Part shown: positions 5,691 to 11,990 of the stretch, piece by piece | How the letters are laid out: each line of letters opens with the position of its first letter | Numbering within the stretch: position 1 is the first letter of the stretch | Origin: Methanosarcinales archaeon ex4572_44 | GTDB taxonomy: Archaea; Halobacteriota; Methanosarcinia; Methanosarcinales; EX4572-44 | DNA: 14,192 bases | Assembly: GCA_002254825.2 (NCBI GenBank) | Contig: NJEL02000032.1 | Location: 4,543 to 18,734, forward strand | Reading direction: 5' to 3' | Notes under the pieces: model-generated | What the model was told of the DNA's origin: nothing | Seen by the model: only the letters and a program-made list of their open reading frames with translations | Databases searched by the model: none | Made by a program: the position numbers and the translations under genes

Positions 5691-6722
5691 ATGCAAGAAA
5701 CTGAAGTCACCAAGCAGGAAATCGAATTAGCAGAAGAAAAAATATTGTCTGAACGAGAAAAAATAAAAGAAGCAATCAGAGAGAAAAAAGAAAAGGGAAA
5801 AACCGATTTTGAGAAAACACAGATCGAATGCCCCGAATGTCACAGTTACAACCTAGTTCATGATTATGAGAGAGCAGAACTCGTATGCAACGATTGCGGG
5901 CTCGTAGTAGACGCAGACTTCATCGACATGGGACCAGAATGGAGAGCCTTCGACCACGACCAGAGACTGAAACGCTCAAGAGTGGGAGCGCCCATGACCT
6001 ACACCATCCACGACAAGGGCTTGTCCACAATGATCGACTGGCGAAACAAAGACACCTATGGAAAGTCAATCTCGTCAAAAAGCCGCGCACAACTGTACAG
6101 ACTGCGAAAATGGCAGCGCCGCATACGGGTCAGCAACGCAACAGAACGAAACCTTGCATTCGCACTCTCAGAACTCGACCGTATGGCATCAGCACTCGGA
6201 CTCTCCAGAAACATCAGAGAGACTGCAGCAGTCGTTTACCGAAAAGCAGTCGAGAAAAACCTCATAAGAGGACGCAGCATTGAAGGCGTTGCAGCCTCAG
6301 CACTCTATGCAGCATGCCGACAGTGCAGCGTGCCACGAACACTCGATGAAATAGGCGAGGTCTCAAGAGTCAGCCGAAAAGAGATCGGAAGAACCTACCG
6401 CTTCGTTGCACGGGAACTGAGCCTCAAACTGATACCCACATCCCCGGTCGACTACGTGCCACGCTTCTGCTCAGGACTCCAATTGAGAGGAGAAGTTCAG
6501 AGCAAAGCCGCAGAAATACTGACCCAGGCAACAGAAAAAGAGCTCACGAGCGGGCGTGGACCAACAGGGGTTGCAGCAGCAGCAATATACATAGCATCAA
6601 TCCTCTCAGGAGATCGACGAACACAGCGCGAAGTGGCAGATGTTGCGGGCGTTACCGAAGTCACAATCCGCAATCGATACAAAGAGCTTGCAGAGGAACT
6701 CGACATAGAGATAATACTCTAA
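5691..6722 (+). CDS. tfb: Transcription initiation factor B (TFB)
   Basis: TFB is the archaeal TFIIB homologue that binds the TBP-TATA complex and BRE and recruits RNA polymerase. The zinc ribbon uses C47, C50, C66 and C69 (CPEC...CNDC). The B-reader region DMGPEWRAFDHDQRLKRSRVGAP follows at about 79-101, then two cyclin folds at about 150-240 and 247-335, with GRSIEGVAASALYAACR and GRGPTGVAAAAIYIAS as the paired repeat signatures. The 343 residues include about 45 charged residues ahead of the ribbon, on the long side. ATG 5691 follows a GGATGGTG-like site. The coding strand is strikingly rich in A and C (AGA, CGA, GCA, CTC codons), unlike rps3ae or larE. The metallophosphoesterase gene follows after 30 bases and may be co-transcribed. 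Confidence 0.96.
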   Translation: MQETEVTKQEIELAEEKILSEREKIKEAIREKKEKGKTDFEKTQIECPECHSYNLVHDYERAELVCNDCGLVVDADFIDMGPEWRAFDHDQRLKRSRVGAPMTYTIHDKGLSTMIDWRNKDTYGKSISSKSRAQLYRLRKWQRRIRVSNATERNLAFALSELDRMASALGLSRNIRETAAVVYRKAVEKNLIRGRSIEGVAASALYAACRQCSVPRTLDEIGEVSRVSRKEIGRTYRFVARELSLKLIPTSPVDYVPRFCSGLQLRGEVQSKAAEILTQATEKELTSGRGPTGVAAAAIYIASILSGDRRTQREVADVAGVTEVTIRNRYKELAEELDIEIIL

Positions 6723-6752
6723 ACAATATTTTGCAGAACAAGACTTGGTAGA

Positions 6753-7421
6753 ATGCTCGTAGGGCTTATATCTGATGTTCACTCCAACGCAGTAGCACTC
6801 CAAGGGGTGCTGTCAGAGTTTGAGAAGCGTGGTGTCAAGGTAATCCTTTCAGCAGGAGACGTAGTCGGATACAATCCCTACCCTGAGGAGACCGTGGACC
6901 TCTTCAGGAGACACAAGATTGTAAGTATCCAGGGAAACCATGACCGAGCAGTGGTGACAGGCGATACCAGTGAGCTTAACGACGCCGCTGCAGAGGCCGT
7001 CGCGTGGACCCGCAATGCTATCTCTGAGAAGAGTCTGAGCTATCTTGCAGGGCTTGCGTCCTCGTTGGAGGTGCGTGTCGACGGTATCATGATCTGTATT
7101 GCTCATGGGAGTCTGACCAACCCGAACGAGTACATATACGAGTTCTCAGAGGAGTTGCTCCCGCCCGGGTGTGATCTGCTGGTGCTCGGGCACACACACA
7201 TTCAAGGTGCGGCAGAGTTCATTTTTGGATCTGTTGTGAATCCGGGGTCTGTGGGACAGCCGAGGGATGGAGATCCGCGTGCTGCGTTTGCAGTTCTTGA
7301 TACTGATACCCGGACAGTTGAACTTGAGAGGATTGAATACGACGTGGATAAGGTGATAGAGGATATATCTCTGGCAGATCTTCCAGAAATCCTTGGTTCG
7401 AGGCTTGTCTCTGGAAGGTGA
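6753..7421 (+). CDS. Calcineurin-like metallophosphoesterase (YfcE/MJ0936-like)
   Basis: This soluble protein of 222 residues has a complete two-metal phosphoesterase set: DVHSN (D8, H10), GDVVGYNP (D36), GNHD (N62, H63), AHGS (H118) and GHTH (H147, H149). The pattern with GDVVGYNPYP and VNPGSVGQPRDGDPRAAFAVLD near the end is that of small cytoplasmic phosphodiesterases in the YfcE/MJ0936-like group. Members hydrolyse model phosphodiesters; the physiological substrate is not known and cannot be read from the sequence. It begins 30 bases after tfb with no strong ribosome site or promoter of its own, so read-through from gar1-tfb is plausible. It converges on the arginine decarboxylase gene with a gap of 13 bases. 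Confidence 0.9.
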   Translation: MLVGLISDVHSNAVALQGVLSEFEKRGVKVILSAGDVVGYNPYPEETVDLFRRHKIVSIQGNHDRAVVTGDTSELNDAAAEAVAWTRNAISEKSLSYLAGLASSLEVRVDGIMICIAHGSLTNPNEYIYEFSEELLPPGCDLLVLGHTHIQGAAEFIFGSVVNPGSVGQPRDGDPRAAFAVLDTDTRTVELERIEYDVDKVIEDISLADLPEILGSRLVSGR

Positions 7422-7434
7422 ACCTTCGGAGTAC

Positions 7435-9321
7435 TCAGGGTATCTCAAGGTACGTCTGCTTCTCAAATATTTTCCTGTATAACTCGATGAAATCTTCAAC
7501 TTCACCTTTTTCTGCTCTTTTTTTAAGTGATTCTCGGAGTGTCTTTATCATTTTTGAATTGTCGTAGTTTGTGATATTTAGTACGTCTTTTATCGAGTCT
7601 GCGTGCAGTATCTGTTCGATCTCCCAGTTTCCATCCCTCTTCTGTGTGATATGGGCTTCGTTCACCTTCCCTAATAGGTCATGGTAATTTCCCAGGGTGT
7701 CCTGGTATGCGCCGATCATGGGGATTGCGAGGTAATAGGGAGTTTGGTTTAGTCTGTGAAGCTTGAGCGTTCGGTCTATCTCACCATCCGAGTCACACGT
7801 GATATCTACAATTCTGCAACTGGATGTTGGTTCTTCATTAAGCCTATGGATTGGGAGGATCGGGAAGACTTGGTCGATCGCCCATGAATCGGGTATGGAC
7901 TGGAATATCGAGAAGTTTGTAAGATATATTCCAGAAACTTTTTTGTTAAGTTCCAGCATCTCTCCACTCCTGTTATTATCTCTGGCTGCAAGTCTCGCTG
8001 CATTCTGTAAAATATTCCAGAAAAGCTCTTCCCCCTTCGATCTCTCTTCAAGTTTGAGAAAACCCTCGTTGAAAAGACTTGATAGCTCCTCTCTCAGTGC
8101 GAGGGAAGTAATGTAGCATTTTTCATAGCTACTTGGGTTCATCCTTGCGTAGCAATCATGGAGCTTGCGAATAACCCTGGGATCATTCCCACTAACACTC
8201 ACTTCCCTATGAGCGTTTTCCTTCTTCGCGTCAAAAACGTTTACTATCAGGGTTGCGTGGTGGGCAGTGATTGCTCTTCCGCTCTCTGAAATTATCGTTG
8301 GATGCACCACTCTCTCTTCATCGCATACCGTCTTCAGTGTCTGGACAACAGTGTTTGCATATTCTCGAAGTGTGTAATTGGTGCTCGATTGTGATGTGGT
8401 CTTCGTTCCGTCATAGTCAACGGCGAGCCCTCCCCCGATGTTGAAGTAAATGATCTCAAGACCCATTGTACAGAGCTTCGCGTATATGCGAGCTGCCTCT
8501 TTGACAGCTTTCTTGATCTGACTGATAGCGGTTATCTGAGAACCTATGTGGAAGTGAAGCATTCGTACGTATGAGAGCATCCTCTTCTCCTGCAGGATTT
8601 TGATCACTTCGAGCAGTTCGGTTGTGTTCAGCCCGAATTTTGTTCCATCGCCACTCGCAGACGTCCATCTGCCACATCCTTTCGAGTCGAGTTTTATACG
8701 AATACCGATCTGCGGCGTTATCCCAAGTTTTTTTGCAATATTGATGGTTCTTTTGACCTCGTCCACACTACTCGCTATAATAATAGTGTCTCCATTGAGT
8801 TCTGTTGTTTTGAGCGCCAGCAGAAGATATTCATCATCCTTGTAACCATCACAGACAAGAGACACGCCATACCGTGCCTGATATGGTATGGCGATGAGGA
8901 GCTCGGATCGGCTCCCAACTTCAAGCCCAAAGACCCCACTTGCATCGGCAGAAAAGAGACTGTCGATCACACAACGGCGCTGATTGACCTTGAGTGGAAA
9001 TACGAACCGATACACCCCGTTGTAACCTGACTCCTTTAGAGAATCTTCAAACACACCACACAAATAGCGCAGGCGATCTCTCAGCAGTTGTGGAAACCGC
9101 AACAAAAAAGGAGGCGTCAATCCAAGATTATTCAATTCCTCCACAAGATCAACAATCTCTATCCGCCCTGACCCACCACCTCTCTCAACCGCTATTGTCA
9201 GGTTACCTTTGTCGGATATGCCAAAATAACCCTCGCCCCAACACGAAACACCATAAAGCTCCACCGAATTTTCAACACTCCACAAAATACCAGAACCCCT
9301 GAGAGAACAGTTGTATAACAC
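7435..9321 (-). CDS. speA: PLP-dependent biosynthetic arginine decarboxylase (SpeA type)
   Basis: This enzyme converts arginine to agmatine for polyamine synthesis. The 628 residues match the large bacterial-type fold III decarboxylase: ELYGVSCWGEGYF near the N-terminus, the PLP lysine K111 in FPLKVNQ, CDGYKDDEY at 157-165, HFHIGSQ at 256-262, the glycine loop GGGLAVDYDG from 296, ESGRAITAHH at 346-355, and C509 in DITCDSDGEID. All expected active-site elements are present and length is normal. The GTG at 9321 follows a TATA-like TTTTTAAATA by only about 8 bases, so the true start may be TTG 9285 (LWSVENSV), which has AGGGGT nine bases upstream. Many archaea use pyruvoyl or AdoMetDC-derived arginine decarboxylases instead, so transfer from bacteria is plausible. 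No agmatinase or agmatine ureohydrolase gene lies nearby. Confidence 0.92.
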   Translation of the reverse strand: MLYNCSLRGSGILWSVENSVELYGVSCWGEGYFGISDKGNLTIAVERGGGSGRIEIVDLVEELNNLGLTPPFLLRFPQLLRDRLRYLCGVFEDSLKESGYNGVYRFVFPLKVNQRRCVIDSLFSADASGVFGLEVGSRSELLIAIPYQARYGVSLVCDGYKDDEYLLLALKTTELNGDTIIIASSVDEVKRTINIAKKLGITPQIGIRIKLDSKGCGRWTSASGDGTKFGLNTTELLEVIKILQEKRMLSYVRMLHFHIGSQITAISQIKKAVKEAARIYAKLCTMGLEIIYFNIGGGLAVDYDGTKTTSQSSTNYTLREYANTVVQTLKTVCDEERVVHPTIISESGRAITAHHATLIVNVFDAKKENAHREVSVSGNDPRVIRKLHDCYARMNPSSYEKCYITSLALREELSSLFNEGFLKLEERSKGEELFWNILQNAARLAARDNNRSGEMLELNKKVSGIYLTNFSIFQSIPDSWAIDQVFPILPIHRLNEEPTSSCRIVDITCDSDGEIDRTLKLHRLNQTPYYLAIPMIGAYQDTLGNYHDLLGKVNEAHITQKRDGNWEIEQILHADSIKDVLNITNYDNSKMIKTLRESLKKRAEKGEVEDFIELYRKIFEKQTYLEIP

Positions 9322-9328
9322 GAAAGAG

Positions 9329-9343
9329 GTATTTAAAAATATA
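9329..9343 (-). promoter_or_regulatory. TATA box for speA
   Basis: Read on the minus strand, TATATTTTTAAATAC lies just before the GTG at 9321. With normal spacing transcription would begin near 9310, inside the longest frame. This argues for a translation start further in, such as TTG 9285. Confidence 0.5.
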
Positions 9344-9363
9344 CCAGAGCTGTTCGAAACTCT

Positions 9364-9816
9364 CTATGGCTGCGCACTCTGATAAAAGATGTTCGGTGTG
9401 GTATTCATGTTGTAATAGTTTCGTGGACTGCTCTTTTCAGGTGTGTACACTTCCAGTACTCTGAATCTGGTCGGCAGCTCGATTTCGTGGTGAAGATAAT
9501 ACCCTTTACTCTCGATTGAGGCGTTTTTGACCAGTATTTCTGCATATTCAGGTTTTATGCGCACTATTTTATAGTCTTCGAAGCTGGATGAAATATTTTC
9601 GATATTTGACTCTATGCTCCCGGTGCCAAACGCGAATATGTACGCCTTCGCTGTTGGTGCTAAATCGTAGTGAATAGTGATAGTAGCATCGGTCCCATTG
9701 AATCTGATGCTTGCCGACGTGAACTCGATGTAGCTGGCATCGTCTCTCTGAAACAATGGCGTGCTGAGAACCAGTGCCACCATCAGGATCAAAACTAGAA
9801 TCAACTTGAGGTTCAT
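9364..9816 (-). CDS. Small exported or membrane-anchored protein of unknown function
   Basis: I do not recognise this protein. From ATG 9816 it has 150 residues: a short basic start (MNLK), a hydrophobic segment LILVLILMVALVLSTPLF acting as signal or anchor, and a soluble part of about 125 residues outside the cell. That part alternates beta-prone stretches (YIEFTSASIRF, ATITIHYDL, AYIFAFGTG, EVYTP) and contains several N-glycosylation-like sites (NGT, NIS, NAS, NTT). ATG 9816 is preferred over ATG 9837 because GGTGGG lies five bases before it and it starts right at the hydrophobic segment. A TATA box lies near 9905. It precedes speA by 42 bases on the same strand, but speA has its own promoter, so a functional link is not implied. 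Confidence 0.7.
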   Translation of the reverse strand: MNLKLILVLILMVALVLSTPLFQRDDASYIEFTSASIRFNGTDATITIHYDLAPTAKAYIFAFGTGSIESNIENISSSFEDYKIVRIKPEYAEILVKNASIESKGYYLHHEIELPTRFRVLEVYTPEKSSPRNYYNMNTTPNIFYQSAQP

Positions 9817-9899
9817 TGCAACCCACCGATGATTCAAACTCTTACTCTATCTGTAATAATCTTTTCTTCAACATAATTTTTATTTTAATGTAAATATAG

Positions 9900-9910
9900 T
9901 TTAAATATTT
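9900..9910 (-). promoter_or_regulatory. TATA box for the small exported protein
   Basis: On the minus strand AAATATTTAAA, in an AT-rich stretch, lies about 85 bases before ATG 9816. Expected transcription start is near 9880, giving a leader of about 60 bases that ends in the GGTGGG site. Confidence 0.45.
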
Positions 9911-9967
9911 CAATTCCCAAAGACTTCGAGCTTAAAGAGTATAACGCCAGCTCAGTAACTTGTGTGG

Positions 9968-9978
9968 GTATATATTTA
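9968..9978 (+). promoter_or_regulatory. TATA box for larE
   Basis: GTATATATTTA centred near 9973 predicts transcription from about 10000, some 17 bases before ATG 10017. This placement argues against translation from the longer open frame that starts upstream at 9960. Confidence 0.6.
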
Positions 9979-10016
9979 TGTTGTTTGTGTGTGGAATACG
10001 ATTCTGTGTGCGTATT

Positions 10017-10814
10017 ATGACTTTGGTTGAACTGGTTGAGCGGTTGGAGGGGTTGTTGGCGGAAACAGAGGGCGTTGTGGTTGCATTCTCTGGTGGTGTT
10101 GACAGTACTCTTCTTGCTCATCTCGCTGTGAAGGTTCTCGGTGAGCGGGCGGTTGCTGTCACTGCGAATCTCTCATCTCTTGCGCCTGATGGGCTCGGTG
10201 TGGCGCGGCGGGTTGCCTGTGAGCTCGGGATACAGCATCGTGTGGTCGATTATGATGAACTCTCTCTCTTTGGTGTTGCTGAAAATGGTCGTGATCGGTG
10301 TTACTATTGCAAGAAGGGTCTTTTCAGGCATCTCTGGGTGGTTGCGAGAGAACTTGGTCTTGGCGTGGTTGTGGACGGCACCAGTTCATCGGATTTGGAG
10401 GGGTGGCGCCCTGGTTATCGTGCAGCTCTTGAGGCTTGCGTGTTGATGCCGTATGTTGAGTGTGATGTTGGTAGGGATGAGATACGTGCAATATCGGCGA
10501 GATTTGGGCTTTCGGATCAGGGGGGACTGCATGCAACGTGTCTTTCCACCCGTTTTCCTTATGGGCAGAGGATAACTGTTGAGGCTATCAGGCGGGTTGG
10601 CCTCTCTGAGGAGTATCTTCGTGGTCTCGGTCTTGGCGAGTTTCGGGTGCGGGATCATGGTGGTATTGCTCGGATCGAAGTTGAGCCCTCGGAGTTCGGT
10701 GTGATCGTTGATCGGTGTTGCGAGGTGAGTGATCATCTCCGTGGTCTTGGGTTTAGGTATGTGACGCTTGATCTGGAGGGTTTTCGAAGCGGGAGCATGG
10801 ATGAAGTTGGTTGA
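10017..10814 (+). CDS. larE: ATP-dependent sacrificial sulfur transferase LarE
   Basis: LarE is a PP-loop ATPase that adenylates a pyridinium carboxylate intermediate and supplies sulfur for the nickel-pincer nucleotide cofactor of lactate racemase-type enzymes. The 265-residue protein from ATG 10017 has the PP-loop AFSGGVDST at about 23-31, DRCYYCKKGLF (C95, C98), DGTSSSDLEGWRPGYRAALE at about 120-139 and TCLSTRFPYG (C175). Three conserved cysteines (CXXC plus one) match the LarE class thought to hold a [4Fe-4S] cluster carrying the transferred sulfur, rather than the class that sacrifices one cysteine. That assignment rests on the motif only. No larA, larB or larC is in the window. The upstream part of the open frame (9960-10016) covers the promoter and is excluded. 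It converges on rnhB with a gap of 14 bases. Confidence 0.9.
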   Translation: MTLVELVERLEGLLAETEGVVVAFSGGVDSTLLAHLAVKVLGERAVAVTANLSSLAPDGLGVARRVACELGIQHRVVDYDELSLFGVAENGRDRCYYCKKGLFRHLWVVARELGLGVVVDGTSSSDLEGWRPGYRAALEACVLMPYVECDVGRDEIRAISARFGLSDQGGLHATCLSTRFPYGQRITVEAIRRVGLSEEYLRGLGLGEFRVRDHGGIARIEVEPSEFGVIVDRCCEVSDHLRGLGFRYVTLDLEGFRSGSMDEVG

Positions 10815-10828
10815 TCTTCCGATTATGT

Positions 10829-11503
10829 CTAAAGAGTTTCAGTAAAACTGGAAAATTTTGTAGATTTTGCTTTTTTTTCCTGCAGCAGTCTTTTTGTTGT
10901 CTTCCAGCTCTTGCGCACGAAGGTTGGGTAGGTCTCGTGTGTCTGGATCCATTCTTGCATGAATTTTTTCGTCTTTGGGTCTGCTGGGTATCCGCTTCCA
11001 ATTTCGTATCCTGTTTTTTCCTTCAGTTCTTCTATAAGTTTGTCTCGTCGTACTTTTGCGATGATTGATGCTGCTGCAACTAGGGAGTAGTTCTCATCCG
11101 CGCGGTGTTCTGAGATTATCTCTGTTTTGTGCCTGTATTTCTCGGCTACGTGCTCTTTGAACCGTTGTGGTTTGACGTCTGGTGCGTCGAGGTATGCGAT
11201 ATCTGGTTTGAGTTCTTCGAGCACCTTTGCTGCGCATAGCACCATTATTCTGTTCATTGTCATAACTCTCCTAAGTTCATCGATCTGGTTTGCACTCACG
11301 GTGAGCACAAATACTTTATCTGCATCCGTCTCAATCCTGATTGCAAGTTTTTGGCGTTGTTTTGGCGTGAGTTTCTTTGAATCTCGAAGACCGAGTCTTT
11401 CTAGTATCTTTTCGTCAGATATCATGACCCCGCCCACACACATGTGCCCGATGACAGATCCTTTTCCTGCTTCATCAACACCCGCTATCAGTACCATGCT
11501 CAC
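10829..11503 (-). CDS. rnhB: Ribonuclease HII
   Basis: RNase HII nicks RNA:DNA hybrids and removes single ribonucleotides from DNA. The 224 residues carry all four catalytic acids: D10 and E11 in GVDEAGKGSVIGH, D106 in AYLDAPD and D136 in RADENYSLVAAASIIAK. The conserved substrate-binding tyrosine region appears as IGSGYPADPKT. The usual GRG of DEAGRG is GKG here, a conservative change. The C-terminus (KSTKFSSFTETL) does not form a standard PCNA-binding box. Start is GTG 11503, four bases after GGGAGG, or ATG 11497, ten bases after it; both are in frame and differ by two residues. A small unassigned frame upstream on the same strand overlaps the start by a few bases. Length is typical for archaeal members. 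Confidence 0.94.
   Translation of the reverse strand: MSMVLIAGVDEAGKGSVIGHMCVGGVMISDEKILERLGLRDSKKLTPKQRQKLAIRIETDADKVFVLTVSANQIDELRRVMTMNRIMVLCAAKVLEELKPDIAYLDAPDVKPQRFKEHVAEKYRHKTEIISEHRADENYSLVAAASIIAKVRRDKLIEELKEKTGYEIGSGYPADPKTKKFMQEWIQTHETYPTFVRKSWKTTKRLLQEKKAKSTKFSSFTETL
10871..10878 (+). terminator. Oligo-T terminator for larE
   Basis: A run of eight T about 57 bases after the larE stop fits archaeal U-tract termination. A shorter T-rich stretch precedes it from about 10855. It lies inside the convergent rnhB coding region, where the complementary A-run encodes lysines. Confidence 0.5.
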
Positions 11504-11607
11504 TCATCCTCCCTACTCTGTAGTGAATGTTTGCATCCATCAATGCTCAACACCTCTCCCCTCCCCTGCTCAATGGAGTCTACAAGTAAGCCTTTGGTTA
11601 AGTTCAC
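11500..11607 (-). CDS. Possible 35-codon ORF overlapping the rnhB start
   Basis: A GTG-initiated frame (VNLTKGLLVDSIEQGRGEVL... to SREDE) ends in TGA overlapping the rnhB GTG. A CTTTAAAG TATA-like palindrome lies at 11622-11630, close upstream. No ribosome site is evident and I recognise no family. It could be a leader peptide, a remnant of a gene once upstream of rnhB, or chance. The short frame also stays open further upstream, so significance is low. Confidence 0.2.
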   Translation of the reverse strand: MNLTKGLLVDSIEQGRGEVLSIDGCKHSLQSREDE

Positions 11608-11621
11608 TAAAAAGACCACAG

Positions 11622-11630
11622 CTTTAAAGT
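11622..11630. promoter_or_regulatory. Palindromic TATA-like element between rnhB and aMBF1
   Basis: CTTTAAAGT contains the palindrome CTTTAAAG. Toward aMBF1 it predicts a start near 11652, two bases before the ATG at 11654, so a nearly leaderless transcript. Toward rnhB it predicts a start near 11600 and a leader of about 100 bases. Either or both uses are possible. Confidence 0.45.
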
Positions 11631-11653
11631 AGATAGAGAGATAAGAGATAAAT

Positions 11654-11990
11654 ATGCAGTGTGAAATCTGTGGAGAAGAGATAAGAGGGCGCTCCCAACG
11701 AGTCCACACTAAAAGAAGAATTAAAAACAGGATACGACACCCTAATAAAAGAAGCACGCGAAAGACACAACTGGACAATAGAAGAACTAGCATCCAAAAT
11801 AAACGAAAAAACAAGCCTAATCCGCAAAATAGAACGAGGAAACATACACCCAGAAGACAACATCAGAAAAAAACTCGAACACACACTCCAAATCAAACTC
11901 ACAGAACAAATAACCAAAGAAAACTACAAACAAACAACCACAAACAAAAACACAACACTCGGCGACATCGCAATAATCAAACGAAGATAA
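11654..11990 (+). pseudogene. Broken aMBF1 (multiprotein bridging factor 1) gene
   Basis: Two parts of archaeal MBF1, a transcriptional coactivator-like protein with a zinc ribbon and Xre-type HTH, lie in different frames. From ATG 11654, MQCEICGEEIRGRSQRV is the start of the zinc ribbon with the first CXXC. The second CXXC and linker (about 50 residues in intact members) are missing. From about 11712 the frame shifts and reads KEELKTGYDTLIKEARE, then the HTH helices (WTIEELASKINEKTSLIRKI) and the C-terminal LGDIAIIKRR, ending at TAA 11990. The junction is around 11704-11712. The HTH part is intact and well conserved, so the damage is recent or is a sequence error. Its coding strand is very rich in A and C. 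The 3' half lies antisense to the extended propeller frame. Confidence 0.8.

Noticed and set aside
9960..10016. Longer N-terminus of LarE from 9960
   Set aside because: It overlaps the TATA box and predicted transcription start and has no family similarity; ATG 10017 starts at the conserved region.
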